A stretch of DNA of 64,000 nucleotides from Rs1 sp038900335 (GCA_038900335.1 JBBMRB010000009.1:1-64000); one strand, 5' to 3'; shown: positions 1-10,800, numbered from the stretch's first letter. Notes: generated from the sequence alone by a model not told the origin. Made by a program: numbers and translations.

Positions 1-64
1 TCACAGAGCCTAGCATCACTACACTGATAAAAAAGTACAGTTTAAGGCTCGGTCTGATTTTCAC
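1..64 (-). CDS. Sensor histidine kinase, N-terminal fragment (cut by window edge)
   Basis: A GTG start at 62-64 overlaps the stop codon of the upstream response regulator by 4 bp (GTGA), and the frame stays open to the window edge. The 21 visible residues begin VKIRPSLKLYFF and are a short basic stretch followed by a hydrophobic segment. This is what the N-terminus of a membrane histidine kinase looks like. The 4-bp overlap and gene order (regulator then kinase) fit a cognate two-component pair placed at the end of the efflux operon. The kinase domains lie outside the window, so the call rests on context. Confidence 0.55.
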   Translation of the reverse strand, partial: MKIRPSLKLYFFISVVMLGSV

Positions 65-747
65 GTTAGCGCTCCTGGTGTCTGCTCTTTAATGGCAAAG
101 CCAGCACCTGCAATAGTTTCTAATTTAATGTTGCTGTCGATGGCATCAAGTTGTTTGCGCAGGTGATGAATATGTACTTTTAGGCTGTTGCTATCAGGCT
201 GCTCATCACCCCAAACGTTTTGCATAATGTGTTGGCGGCTCAGTGTCTGTGGGCTAGCTCTTACTAACACTTCCAACAGTTTAAAGGCGATCGGTGAGAG
301 CTTTAAGCTTTTATTATTTAAGCTGGCGCTATGCTGGCTTAAATCGAGCGTTAAATCGGCTAATAGCAAGCGTTTTACTTGGCCGCTGCGCCTATTAGCC
401 AGTGCTTGCACGCGTGCTACTAGCTCTTTTATGGCAAAGGGTTTGACTAAATAATCATCACTACCGGCATCAAACCCCTGCAGTTTATTGTCAAGATTGT
501 CACGTGCGGTCAACATCAGCACCGGGATATCCATGCCGCGCTCGCGCAAGGTTCTGCACAGTGTTAAACCATCCATTTTGGGCATGTTGATATCGAGTAT
601 TATCATTTGATAATGATTGCTCTCGATTAAATTTAAGCCCATCACGCCATTGCTAGCGTGATCGCACTCAATGGCTTCTATTTCCAGATAATCAACAATG
701 GTGGTCGCAAGGTCAAGATCATCCTCAACCAGAAGCACGTTAATCAT
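61..747 (-). CDS. OmpR/PhoB-family response regulator
   Basis: This 228-residue protein has an N-terminal receiver domain (acidic pair at residues 9-10, phospho-acceptor Asp52 in ILDINMP, Thr80, Lys102 in VKPF) and a C-terminal winged-helix DNA-binding domain of the OmpR type (about 128-222, with the typical PDSNSLKVHIHHLRKQL recognition region). It would be phosphorylated by the kinase whose start overlaps it at 1-64. It lies 14 bp downstream of the outer-membrane factor gene, so it is probably transcribed with the efflux pump and controls it. A candidate direct-repeat target lies at 6685-6701 ahead of the operon. The family is certain; the target is inferred. Confidence 0.93.
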   Translation of the reverse strand: MINVLLVEDDLDLATTIVDYLEIEAIECDHASNGVMGLNLIESNHYQMIILDINMPKMDGLTLCRTLRERGMDIPVLMLTARDNLDNKLQGFDAGSDDYLVKPFAIKELVARVQALANRRSGQVKRLLLADLTLDLSQHSASLNNKSLKLSPIAFKLLEVLVRASPQTLSRQHIMQNVWGDEQPDSNSLKVHIHHLRKQLDAIDSNIKLETIAGAGFAIKEQTPGALT

Positions 748-761
748 GGTACATTATTCCT

Positions 762-2222
762 TTAATTACTAGCTGAGCCTAGCGCTTGCTCTAACACTGC
801 TTCATTCTTTGCAAGGCCGCCACCTAACACGCGATACAAGGTGATACGGTTGTCCAAATCCGCTTGTCGGGTAATGATCAGCGATTGCTTGGCGCTGTAC
901 ATGGTGCGCTGCGCTGCTAATGCGTTTTGAAAGCTATCGACACCGCCCTTGTAGCGGGCAAATGATAACTGATAACTGCGTGTCGCTGCCGCTACTAATG
1001 ATCGCTCGGCATCGAGTTGCTCTTGGATAGTCGCACGACGCGCTAGTGCATCAGCGACTTCTGCAAACGCATTTTGAATAGCGTACTCATACGCCGCTAC
1101 GTATTTTTGCTGTATCGCTTTACTATACGCTAAGTTGGCTTTGTTGGCGCCACCATCAAAAATAGGTAGTGTTAAACTTGGCGCTATGGTCCAAATTTTG
1201 CTGGCACCGCCACTGAAAATATCAGCTAATACCGAGCTTGCTAAACCACCGGTAGTGGTCAGTGATAATGTCGGAAAAAAGGCGGCTCTAGCAACACCAA
1301 TATTAGCATTTGCCGATTTCAAATTGTGCTCAGCTGCCAGTACATCTGGGCGCTGTAATAGTAGTGCTGATGATAAACCTGCCGGCACATCAGTCACTAG
1401 TGTTTTGCTATCAGGCAGTGCACTTGGCAGTAAATTTTGCTCAAATTGCTCACCGACAAGTAGACGTAGGGCATTTAAATCTTGTGCCACTTGCGTCGAA
1501 TAGTTGGTGATATCTGAGCGCGCGCTATGATAAATGGTTTGCGCGTTGACAGCATCGATACGGGAATCAACCCCTAGCTGTAAGCGTTTATTGGTAATGG
1601 CCATGGTTTTTTTAGCGTTGGCGGCGGTTTCTTTCGCTAAACTTAGCGCGCTTTGATCGGCTGCCAAGGTTAACCAGGAGTTAGCTATTTCACTGATCAG
1701 CGATATTTTTGCTGCTTTTGCGGTTTCAGCACTGGCTAAATACGCTTGCATTTGAGCATCGCTTAGGCTGCTGTTTTTGCCAAACAAATCAATTTCGTAT
1801 CCACTTAACCCAGCTTCTGCCTCATAGCTTTCGGCAATACCCCCAGAGCTCGTTTGAGTGCGACTACCACTGAGCCCCAAATCAAGTTGGGGCACTAAAT
1901 CAGCGCGCGAAATACGATAAGTCGCACGTGCGGCCTCAACATCTGCCAATGTTTGGCGCAAGCTTCTATTGTTAGTCAGTGCCAGCTCGATGATTTGTGC
2001 TAAACGCTGATCTTTAATAAAGCTCTGCCAAGGCACTTCTATCGCCTGCACATTAGATAGCCCTAGCGTTTGCTCGCCAGGCTTGTCATCCCACTCGTTC
2101 GCTACCGCTAGCTCTGGGCGCGAGTAATCGGGTGCCAGTGAGCTACAACCTGCTAATAATAGCACGCAGGCGATAGCTAATAACTCAGTGCTGCGCTTTG
2201 TTTTGTTATTCAATTTAATCAT
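762..2222 (-). CDS. Outer-membrane efflux lipoprotein, NodT/OprM family
   Basis: This is the TolC-like outer-membrane channel of a tripartite efflux pump. The start MIKLNNKTK at 2222 is preferred: GGAG lies a few bases upstream, and a lipoprotein signal with lipobox LAGC (Cys26) follows. An in-frame upstream ATG at 2237 would add only five residues. Two repeated OEP segments follow (about residues 60-260 and 280-475), with characteristic stretches such as ALTNNRSLRQTLADVEAAR and LLQRPDVLAAE. The start lies inside the last codons of the RND transporter gene (8-bp overlap), which implies translational coupling. Length (486 residues) is normal for OprM/CusC-type channels. Confidence 0.95.
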   Translation of the reverse strand: MIKLNNKTKRSTELLAIACVLLLAGCSSLAPDYSRPELAVANEWDDKPGEQTLGLSNVQAIEVPWQSFIKDQRLAQIIELALTNNRSLRQTLADVEAARATYRISRADLVPQLDLGLSGSRTQTSSGGIAESYEAEAGLSGYEIDLFGKNSSLSDAQMQAYLASAETAKAAKISLISEIANSWLTLAADQSALSLAKETAANAKKTMAITNKRLQLGVDSRIDAVNAQTIYHSARSDITNYSTQVAQDLNALRLLVGEQFEQNLLPSALPDSKTLVTDVPAGLSSALLLQRPDVLAAEHNLKSANANIGVARAAFFPTLSLTTTGGLASSVLADIFSGGASKIWTIAPSLTLPIFDGGANKANLAYSKAIQQKYVAAYEYAIQNAFAEVADALARRATIQEQLDAERSLVAAATRSYQLSFARYKGGVDSFQNALAAQRTMYSAKQSLIITRQADLDNRITLYRVLGGGLAKNEAVLEQALGSASN

Positions 2223-5200
2223 TAACCTGCTCCACACTCTTGCTCACTTGCTCATACACTGGGCGTCTTTTCGGGAAAATACTACGCACTAATACAAAGA
2301 ACATTGGCACCAAGAATATCCCTAAGACAGTGGCGGTAAAGGTACCACCAACAATACCAGTACCTATTGAGATACGGCTATTAGCGCCAGCGCCTGATGA
2401 TAATGCCAATGGCAAAATACCAAACATAAAAGCCAGAGATGTCATTATAATGGGGCGCAATCGCAGTTTCGATGCCTCAATTGCCGCATCTACTAAAGAC
2501 ATACCGCGCTGATAGGAGACCTCGGCAAACTCGATAATGAGTATGGCGTTTTTGGAGGCCAAACCAATCGTCGTTAACAGCGCAACTTGGAAGTAAATAT
2601 CATTTTCCAAACCGCGCATGGTCGATGCTAAAGCAGCGCCAACCACGCCTAGGGGTATTACCATAATGACTGATAAAGGCACAGACCAGCTTTCATACAG
2701 CGCCGCTAGTGCGAGAAACACCACCAGGATAGAGATACCGTAAAGTAGGGTTGATTGACCGCTAGATATCTTCTCCTGATAAGATAGACCGCTCCAGGCG
2801 AAGCTAAGTTTACCTTGGCCTACCTCTTGGGTCAGGCGCTCCATTTCAGCCATTGCTTGACCGGAGCTGACACCGCTAGCGGCAGATCCTTGAATAGTGT
2901 ATGAGGCTATACCGTTAAAACGGGTCAAACTTTGCGGCGTACTAGACCATGAGGATGAGCTAAACGCTGAAAACGGCGTCATGGTGGTTTCACCTGCGCT
3001 GTTTTTACCGCGCACATGCCAATCATTTAAGTTTTCAGGTTTAGATCGATACTGCGCATCACTGGCAATGTAAACTTTTTTGACACGCCCATCATCGATA
3101 AAATCGTTGACGTAAGAGCCCGCCCAAGCAGAGGTCAAGGTACTGGCGACATCTGATAATGACAAACCTAAAGCAACAGCTTTGGCGTTATCGATATCAA
3201 TTTTAAGCTGCGGCGTACTACTTAGCGCACCCTCGCGAATCCCGCCTAATAATTTGCTTTGTCGCGCTTTTACCATTAGCTCATCTTTTAACTCGATCAA
3301 CTGAGCGCGGCTGGTGCCGGTTGCCGCCTGTAGCTCAAAGGTAAAGCCATTACTTTGGCCTAAGCCGCGAATAACCGGTTGCGATAGCGCAAAAATTTTG
3401 GCATCACGCACGCTAGATAAGCTTTTGTTCATGCGCTGAATCAGCGCGCCTGCACTTTGATCTTCGCGGGTTCGCTCATCCCAAGGTGTTAGTGAGACAA
3501 AGCCTAGACCGGCATTTTGACCGCTACCTGAGAAGTTAAAACCAGCGATCGAGAATGTGCGCAACACGATATCACTTTCGTTTTCAGCTATATAATTCTC
3601 GACTTGCTCAGCTACTGCGCGGGTACGCTTAATAGAGGCGCCAGCAGGTAAGCTGATTTGAAACATGGTACTGCCTTGGTCTTCTTGTGGTAAAAAGCCG
3701 GTCGGCATACGGACAATCAATAAGCCTAAAATAACAATAATAATAGCGTAGCAGAAGATCCAACGAAATTTGCGATTAATAATACCATTCACTTTGCCGG
3801 TGTATGAATGAGTCATACGATCAAAAAAGCGATTAAAACGGGCAAATAGGCCTTTACCTTCACTGTTGTGCTCAGCTTTTACTAACATAGTTGCGCACAG
3901 CGTTGGGCTCAGTGTTAGAGCGACAATCACCGATAAAATCATCGAGGAGACAATGGCAATCGAGAACTGTTTATAGATAACACCAGTCGAGCCGCCAAAA
4001 AAGGCCATAGGTAAAAATACGGCCGATAACACCACGGCAATACCAATTAAAGCACCACTGATTTCAGACATCGACTCGATAGTCGCATCGCGAGGTGATA
4101 GGTTTTTCTCACGCATTAAGCGCTCGACGTTTTCGACCACCACAATGGCATCATCGACGAGTAGGCCTATCGATAATACAATACCAAACATGGTCAGGGT
4201 ATTAATGGAAAAACCAAACGCTGCCAGTACACCAAAGGTGCCTAGTAGTACGATAGGTACTGCAATAGCGGGGATTAGGGTCGCGCGCCAGTTCTGTAAG
4301 AACAGCCACATCACCAGTACCACTAAGCCGACCGCCTCTGCTAGGGTTTGCACTACTTCACTGATCGATATTTTGATAAAATCAGTGCTGTCACGCGGGA
4401 AGGTAACTTCATAGCCATCGGGCAAATTAGCGGCAAGTTCAGCAACTTTTGCCTTTACCCGAGTCGCGGTATCTAAAGCGTTAGCACCTGGGGATAACAT
4501 CACTGCGATACCCGAGGCAGGGTGGCCATTTAAACGCGGTATCGCACTATAGCTTTCACTGCCAATTTCTACTCTGGCGACATCGCTTAAGCGTACGCTT
4601 GCACCGCTGGCGTTGTATTTGATGATGATGTTGCGAAATTGCTCAGGGCTTGACATCATTGACTGTGCGGTCACTGTCGCATTGAGCTCTTGTGTTGGCA
4701 GTGCCGGTGTCGCACCAATTTTACCCGCCGGTATCTGCACGTTTTGGGTGGCTAAGGCGCTGGTAATATCAGAGGGCATTAGCTGGTAAGAGGCAAGTTT
4801 AGTCGGGTCTAACCAAATGCGCATCGCATATTGTGAGCCGAAAACACGAACATCGCCCACACCTTCAATACGCGCCATGCTGTCTTGCATATTAGAGGAG
4901 ATATAATCAGAGATATCAAATGCTGAGGCTTGATCTGTTGTATCATAAACGGCGGTCACTAATAAAAAATCGCTGTTGGATTTAGTAACCGTAACACCTT
5001 GTGATTGTACGGATTCAGGAAAGCGCGAGCTAACTTGCTCTACCTTGTTTTGCACCTGTACTTGCGCGTAATCGGGGTCGGTACCCTCTTCAAAGGTGAT
5101 ACTGACCGATGATGAGCCATCTGAAGTACTGGATGATGAAAAGTACAATAGGCCATCAAGGCCGGTCAGTTGTTGCTCTAATATCTGCGTTACACTGTTT

Positions 5201-5376
5201 TCAACCGTGCTGGCATCGGCGCCGGTGTAGCTGGTGCTGACTTTAACAACAGGTGGTGCCACACTTGGGTATTGAGCAATAGGTAGCGTCAAAATAGAGG
5301 CTATACCGGTCAACATGATGATGATGGATATCACCCAGGCAAAAACTGGACGATCAATAAAGAAACGTGCGAACAT
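2215..5376 (-). CDS. RND multidrug efflux transporter, AcrB/MexB (HAE1) family
   Basis: At 1053 residues this matches the inner-membrane proton-driven pump subunit of AcrAB/MexAB systems in length. It starts MFARFFIDRPVFAWVISI, a hallmark of HAE1 transporters, and has the proton-relay pair Asp408-Asp409 in transmembrane segment 4 (GLLVDDAIVVVENVERLM). Two large periplasmic loops lie between TM1-TM2 and TM7-TM8. It exports amphipathic drugs, dyes or detergents; the substrate cannot be read from sequence. The adaptor gene lies 3 bp upstream and the channel gene overlaps its end, so the three subunits are translated as a unit. Confidence 0.97.
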   Translation of the reverse strand: MFARFFIDRPVFAWVISIIIMLTGIASILTLPIAQYPSVAPPVVKVSTSYTGADASTVENSVTQILEQQLTGLDGLLYFSSSSTSDGSSSVSITFEEGTDPDYAQVQVQNKVEQVSSRFPESVQSQGVTVTKSNSDFLLVTAVYDTTDQASAFDISDYISSNMQDSMARIEGVGDVRVFGSQYAMRIWLDPTKLASYQLMPSDITSALATQNVQIPAGKIGATPALPTQELNATVTAQSMMSSPEQFRNIIIKYNASGASVRLSDVARVEIGSESYSAIPRLNGHPASGIAVMLSPGANALDTATRVKAKVAELAANLPDGYEVTFPRDSTDFIKISISEVVQTLAEAVGLVVLVMWLFLQNWRATLIPAIAVPIVLLGTFGVLAAFGFSINTLTMFGIVLSIGLLVDDAIVVVENVERLMREKNLSPRDATIESMSEISGALIGIAVVLSAVFLPMAFFGGSTGVIYKQFSIAIVSSMILSVIVALTLSPTLCATMLVKAEHNSEGKGLFARFNRFFDRMTHSYTGKVNGIINRKFRWIFCYAIIIVILGLLIVRMPTGFLPQEDQGSTMFQISLPAGASIKRTRAVAEQVENYIAENESDIVLRTFSIAGFNFSGSGQNAGLGFVSLTPWDERTREDQSAGALIQRMNKSLSSVRDAKIFALSQPVIRGLGQSNGFTFELQAATGTSRAQLIELKDELMVKARQSKLLGGIREGALSSTPQLKIDIDNAKAVALGLSLSDVASTLTSAWAGSYVNDFIDDGRVKKVYIASDAQYRSKPENLNDWHVRGKNSAGETTMTPFSAFSSSSWSSTPQSLTRFNGIASYTIQGSAASGVSSGQAMAEMERLTQEVGQGKLSFAWSGLSYQEKISSGQSTLLYGISILVVFLALAALYESWSVPLSVIMVIPLGVVGAALASTMRGLENDIYFQVALLTTIGLASKNAILIIEFAEVSYQRGMSLVDAAIEASKLRLRPIIMTSLAFMFGILPLALSSGAGANSRISIGTGIVGGTFTATVLGIFLVPMFFVLVRSIFPKRRPVYEQVSKSVEQVND

Positions 5377-5379
5377 AAA

Positions 5380-6573
5380 TTATGCTCCCTCTTGCTTAGC
5401 AGAGACGTTTCTATTAGCTTGCTCGATCGTTACTACTGAGCCGTTGTTATCCATTACTACCTGCACAGGTTTTACTTTACCGCCCGGGCGTATTTTACTC
5501 GAACCTTCAACCAGTAATTTGTCATTAGCGGCTAAGCCGCTGGCAATTAACCATTGGTTATCTACCGCATTAATGGTCTGCACAGTGCGTTTTTCTACTG
5601 TGTTTTCATCATCAATGACGTAGGCAAAAGCTTCACCTGCAGCGCTGTGATAAATACCTTGTTGGGGTACTAAAATAGCATGTTCATCAACCGCATCATT
5701 AACTTGGCCGCGCACAAACATGCCCGGCAGTAATAAGCCATCGGGGTTGGGGAACTGCGCACGTAGGGTCACGGTACCCGTGGATGGATCAACCGATACC
5801 TCCTGCATTTTTAGCAGGCCTCTATGGCCGTATTCGCTACCATCAGCTAGAGTCAGAGAGACCTCAGTAGTCCCTTGTTTAATGCCTTTTTCACGCATCA
5901 GTTGGCGCAATTTTAACAGCTCAGTACTGCTTTTAGTCATATCGACATAAATAGGATCAAGGGTGCGAATAGTCGCTAGTTCCGATGACTGAGCGGCCGT
6001 TAATAGCGCGCCTTGTGTCACACTCGATATGCCAATATGGCCTGATATCGGCGCTTTAACCTTAGTGAATTCTAGGTTGATAGCTGCTGTTGCCAGTGCC
6101 GCTTGGTATTTTTCAATGTTGGCCTTAGCCTCTAGATAAGCTGCGTGCGCATCATCGGCATCTTGTTGTGAAACGCCTTCAAATTTAAGCAGTTTTACAT
6201 AGCGTTGGTGTTTTAATTGCGCAGTATCAACCAGTGCTTTTGCACTGTTCAAGTTGGCTTTCGCCTCGTTGTATGCAGATTGATAAGTCGCTGGATCAAT
6301 TTGATATAACAGCTGGCCTTTTTCAACGGTGCTGCCTTCAGTGAACAGGCGCTGCTGCACTATACCGCTGACTTGCGGGCGCACTTGCGCAACTAGTGAT
6401 GCAGTGACTCGCCCCTGCATGTTGGTATCAATGTTGTGGCTTTGCGTTGTTACGGTAATGTAAGAGATAGCAGGTACAGAGGCTACTTTTGCAGGAGCAC
6501 TGCTACCTTGCTGGCAACCACTTAACAAGCTAGCAGCGACTAGCAGTGTGGCGATGGCGATTGAATGTTTCAT
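5380..6573 (-). CDS. RND efflux periplasmic adaptor (membrane-fusion protein), AcrA/MexA family
   Basis: This 397-residue lipoprotein has a signal peptide ending in lipobox LLSGC (Cys20). It then shows the standard adaptor layout: a half lipoyl motif (VRPQVSGIVQQRLFTEGSTV, about 66-85), an alpha-helical hairpin (about 100-165), the second lipoyl half (FTKVKAPISGHIG), a beta-barrel, and a membrane-proximal domain with the conserved DPIYVDMTKSS segment. It bridges the inner-membrane pump and outer-membrane channel encoded just downstream. It is the first gene of the operon, and the promoter should lie in 6574-6983. Confidence 0.96.
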   Translation of the reverse strand: MKHSIAIATLLVAASLLSGCQQGSSAPAKVASVPAISYITVTTQSHNIDTNMQGRVTASLVAQVRPQVSGIVQQRLFTEGSTVEKGQLLYQIDPATYQSAYNEAKANLNSAKALVDTAQLKHQRYVKLLKFEGVSQQDADDAHAAYLEAKANIEKYQAALATAAINLEFTKVKAPISGHIGISSVTQGALLTAAQSSELATIRTLDPIYVDMTKSSTELLKLRQLMREKGIKQGTTEVSLTLADGSEYGHRGLLKMQEVSVDPSTGTVTLRAQFPNPDGLLLPGMFVRGQVNDAVDEHAILVPQQGIYHSAAGEAFAYVIDDENTVEKRTVQTINAVDNQWLIASGLAANDKLLVEGSSKIRPGGKVKPVQVVMDNNGSVVTIEQANRNVSAKQEGA

Positions 6574-6983
6574 AATTGAGTCATCCTAAGTAAATAAAAA
6601 GCAAGGCTTGAGCGTGATCTAAAGTCACACTGATATCGTAGAAACGGTAATAGCCTATTATTGAGGCGAGAATAGCAAGCCGATGGTTAAGGGGGGGTTA
6701 AAGTTCTGCTAAAACAGTGTTTAGTGTTGATTATTGTTTAGTTGCTGTTAGCCAGTTTGGTGGTCTAACTGAAAAATAATCTAGATATGTTAATATATTT
6801 ATTTTGATTGCTTTTTGCACATATATTTAGCAAAAAATAGTTAATGATATATAAATATTCTAGATGCTGTAGACTCAAATAGTCATGTTATAAAGTGAAT
6901 TTATATTTGCAGCCTTAACTGTGCTTTTTTAAAAGAGTATTTTTCGTGCAAGGAGGCTAGCGATATAACAAGCGGGTATCTTA
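6574..6983. promoter_or_regulatory. Intergenic region between divergent efflux and sensory operons, with a direct repeat
   Basis: This 410-bp stretch has no credible gene and must hold the promoters of both divergent operons. On the minus strand TTAACC occurs twice exactly 11 bp apart (6685-6690 and 6696-6701), about 112-128 bp ahead of the adaptor start. That spacing is the usual layout of OmpR/PhoB-family binding sites. Strongly AT-rich sequence follows at 6770-6900. An AGGAGG at about 6951-6956 lies too far (roughly 27 bases) from the ATG at 6984 to be its ribosome site. The repeat is seen; its function is inferred. Confidence 0.4.
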
Positions 6984-7859
6984 ATGATGAATTTAGCCTC
7001 TACCTATCTAGCAGCTTTTTACCGTAAAGCCTTTGCTCTTAGCTTGCTTTGCCTTTGCTCCTCACTAGCTTACGCCTATCAAAGTGTACCTGTAATAGCA
7101 CTACAATCAGCTCCTGTTTTAGATGGATCAGACAGTGATTGGGGGCCGTCAACTTTAATAGCGGTACCGCTTCATACAACAGCTCAAGGCCAGCAGAGCC
7201 AAGTAGAGACAATATATGTCAAGGGCGCAGTGTTTGCTGACAAAGTGTATTTTTACTTCACTTGGCAAGATGATACTCATAGTGTCGAGCACAAACCTTT
7301 CCTCTGGGACGATCAACAAAAACGCTATATTCAAAGTCAAATATATGAGGATAGACTCGCTATACAGTTTGCTATGAGTGGTGACTACACAACAGATTGG
7401 TTTTCTGGCAATGAATTTGTCGCAGATATGTGGCATTGGAAATCCTTTCGATCAAACACGCTAGGGCTTGCACAAGATAAACAAACCATTATTAGTAAAA
7501 CTAAAATGCTGCGCTCTTTCCAAGGGCAGACACCGCAGGGGACACCTATCTATATTTATAGACCTAGTGATGCAGGTGATCCTTTATATAGCAGCATGCG
7601 CTATCAAGAAAAACAAAACAGTAAAATGCCAAAATATTTGCTGGCTAAGCAGCCGCAAGGCTCGATTGCCGATGTGCAAGCAAAAGGTGTTTGGCGCGAT
7701 GGTGCGTGGCATTTAGAAATAGTGAGGTCTATTAATACTGAGCACGCAGATGATGTTGTGTTTATAAAAGGCAGGCAAGTATTAGGAGGTATCGCTGTGT
7801 TTAATAATAGCGGTGATGATAAGCACAGTATCTCTGATACATTAATTTTTGAATTTTAG
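6984..7859 (+). CDS. Periplasmic EB_dh-type (ethylbenzene dehydrogenase gamma-like) haem-domain protein
   Basis: This 291-residue protein has a signal peptide (cleavage about residue 31, SLAYAYQS). The rest resembles the EB_dh fold, the b-haem subunit of ethylbenzene and DMS dehydrogenases and of some cytochromes: LDGSDSDWG near the mature N-terminus, a strand-rich VYFYFTWQDDTHS segment, DRLAIQF, ADMWHWKS, and a late GVWRDGAWHLEIVRSI. These are the usual landmarks of the family. There is no CXXCH motif, so any haem would be non-covalent. No molybdopterin or iron-sulphur partner lies nearby. Instead a hybrid kinase begins 9 bp downstream, which suggests a sensory role for a haem or small ligand. 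The fold call is good; haem binding is not shown. Confidence 0.75.
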   Translation: MMNLASTYLAAFYRKAFALSLLCLCSSLAYAYQSVPVIALQSAPVLDGSDSDWGPSTLIAVPLHTTAQGQQSQVETIYVKGAVFADKVYFYFTWQDDTHSVEHKPFLWDDQQKRYIQSQIYEDRLAIQFAMSGDYTTDWFSGNEFVADMWHWKSFRSNTLGLAQDKQTIISKTKMLRSFQGQTPQGTPIYIYRPSDAGDPLYSSMRYQEKQNSKMPKYLLAKQPQGSIADVQAKGVWRDGAWHLEIVRSINTEHADDVVFIKGRQVLGGIAVFNNSGDDKHSISDTLIFEF

Positions 7860-7868
7860 GTAACGCTT

Positions 7869-10800
7869 GTGATATCAAAGCAGACGATTTCTATTGGTTT
7901 ATTACTAGCGGCAAATGCGCTACTGGTTGTGTTACTAATTGTGTTTAGTAATCAGTGGTGGTGGCAGCGTTTAGCCTATTTAGATAATGAAATAAAACGA
8001 ACGACACAATTGTCTGAACAATCCCAAACTAAGTTATTGGAATTGGTTTATACACAGCTGCCTCTAAATAAACTACTGTTAGCAAGTTCGCAAAGCACCC
8101 ATTTATTTATTAATGAGCTTGAGTTGTTAGTGCTAGACCCATCGCGTGATTATAAAAAAATAGCAAAAATTCAAAACAAGTTGAATCGCTTGATGTTGGA
8201 TGTCGAAAACGTTTGGCCCATCACTATGGATATCAAGCTATTACAGCTTTATCAAGAAAACACTAAGCTTGTAATCAGTATTATTGATGAAATTTTGGAA
8301 ACCACTAGCCCAGTCCAATTACAGCTGTTAATGGGTGATTCAAAATACGTACTTCAAAACCTAACTTATGTGATGGATAATATAGAGCTACAAAGTGATG
8401 AGCTAATCACCCAGGAGTCGGCTAAAGCGGTCGGTACTACCATTGCCTCGAAGGCGCATATTACCGATTTAGAAAAAACATCAACGCAGATCATCAATCA
8501 AAGTATTTTATTTATGATTCTAGCCGGTGCGCTGGTCTTTATCTTGCAGTGGTCTCTCTATTACGTGTTGCGCTATAGGTTATCGGCGCTGGCTAAAATC
8601 ATGACAGAAATTACCCATGTCGGTAATTTAGAGAGAAGGGTGGCCAGTGCTGATAAAAGTGATTTGATCGGCAATATTGGTAAAGTATTTAACTTGATGC
8701 TCGATAAGCTACAGCTCAGCCAGCAACAGTTACAACAACAAATAGAGCGCGCTCAGTTAGCGACCCAAGCGAAAGGTGACTTTCTCGCCAACATGAGCCA
8801 TGAAATTAGAACCCCAGTACACGCAATTACCGGTATTATTCATTTGATGAAGGAGCAGAACTTAAACACAAAGTTAACGGATTATACCAATAAGGCCGAT
8901 GCGGCTTCACAAGCCTTAGTACATGTAATTAATGATGTCCTGGACTTCTCCAAAATATCAGCAGGTAAAATTGAGTTAGAACATAAACCTTTTGAAATAC
9001 TGCCGTCAATAGAAAAACACATTGACCTTTTTAGCAGCCAGTTCAAAGCAAAGAACCTTGATTTTATTTTGGTATTTGAAAACTCTTTACCACGCACCGT
9101 GGTTGGCGATGATTTAAGACTCAACCAAATTCTAATTAATTTGATAAACAATGCCCTTAAATTTACCCATAGCGGCACTGTTCAGCTTAAAGTGAGTTGT
9201 AGTGAGCAAACACGGGAGGCGGCCTATTTAACCTTTGTAGTTGAAGACACCGGGATTGGGATTGCCCAAGAGAGACTCCCTATGTTGTTTGATGCGTTCT
9301 CCCAGGGCGATGTGACAACGACCCGAAAATATGGCGGCACGGGATTAGGCTTAGCCATCAGCCATCAGCTGAGCCAACTGATGGAAGGCGACATCACAGT
9401 AACCAGCAAGCTTGAATATGGCTCGCGTTTTACACTCAAAGTGAAGTTAGGTTTAGTGGCAGGGGATAGGCAAGGTATATTTGCGGCGTTGCCCGATAAA
9501 GCTGACACTAAGATTGATGTGCTGATTGTCTGTGAATGTGCTGAACAATGTGCCATGTTAAAGCAAACTTTGCAGTTGATGGGCATCAACTGCTTAATAG
9601 TTGAATCATTAATGCTGGCAGAGCAACAATTACAAATGAAAAATAGCTTTGGCCTAGTGTTAATTGATGTGCCGCTACAGCAAAGCTCGACGATTGATGC
9701 TCAAGTAAAAAACATTGCCGAACACGATCTGTTACTTGCTCTACCCACTGTTTTTATCTGTGCGACAAAATGTAAAAAAGAGCACATGGTGATGGCAATC
9801 GAAGTGATAGACAGGCCTATAAAGCCTTCAGCTCTTTATAATACCGTAATTGCGGCGTTAGGCTTTGCTAATGATTTACAGTTTGAGTTTTATAACAACG
9901 AAGTAGAGCATTTGCAGAGACGTCAATTAATTCAAAAGAAAATCGGTGGCGCTAAGATACTAATCGCTGAAGATGTGCCAATTAACCAACAAATAATACG
10001 TGAAATACTTAATAACGGTGGCTTGCATGTACATGTAGTTGATAATGGCCAGCAGGCGTTGGACATATTGGCGACACAGACTTTCGATCTAGTACTGATG
10101 GATTTGCAAATGCCGGTAATGGGCGGCGTAGAGGCGACGACACAGATTAGACAGCAACAGAAGCTAGCAAAATTACCAGTGATAGCGATTACTGCCAATG
10201 TAATGAAAGGGGTAATTGAAGATTGTAAAAAGGTAGGTTTTAGTGACTATTTGAGTAAGCCTTTAGACGTTAATAAGTTATGGGAAGTGTTAGGCCAATG
10301 GATTGTACCTGCTGATAGAACCCCTTTTATTGCGCCAAAACATGTCATTATCTCACAGCAAGATTTAATCAAGCTCGATGAGCAAGTGTCGGCTATTAAC
10401 TTAATTTTCGGTTTGCAGTGTGTCGCTGACAATAAGTCGTTGTACACTCGTTTACTCAGTGAATTTATGGATGAATATGGCGCTAGTAGTACTAAAATAT
10501 CGACATTGTTTACTAACGCTGACTTAGCGCAATTAGCGCAATTAGCACATGCAATAAAAGGCGTGGCCGCGAATCTGGGCATGTCACCACTGTCAAGGGC
10601 GAGTCATGATATTGAAAAATTTGCCAAAAAAACAGCCGCTAAAAATGCTGAAGACAAGCGTAGCGCCGCTAAAGATTTTGCACGCTTGCTACAGCGTTTT
10701 GATACATTGTTAGAGCAGTCACAGCAAAGTATTAGTTATATAATCAGCTGTTTATCACCACAGCAGCAAGAGCGCGAGCAGGGTGATTTGCTGAGCTCAG

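Noticed and set aside
6951..6956. AGGAGG as ribosome site of the EB_dh gene
   Set aside because: It lies about 27 bases before the ATG at 6984, too far to act, and no closer start in that frame is present.
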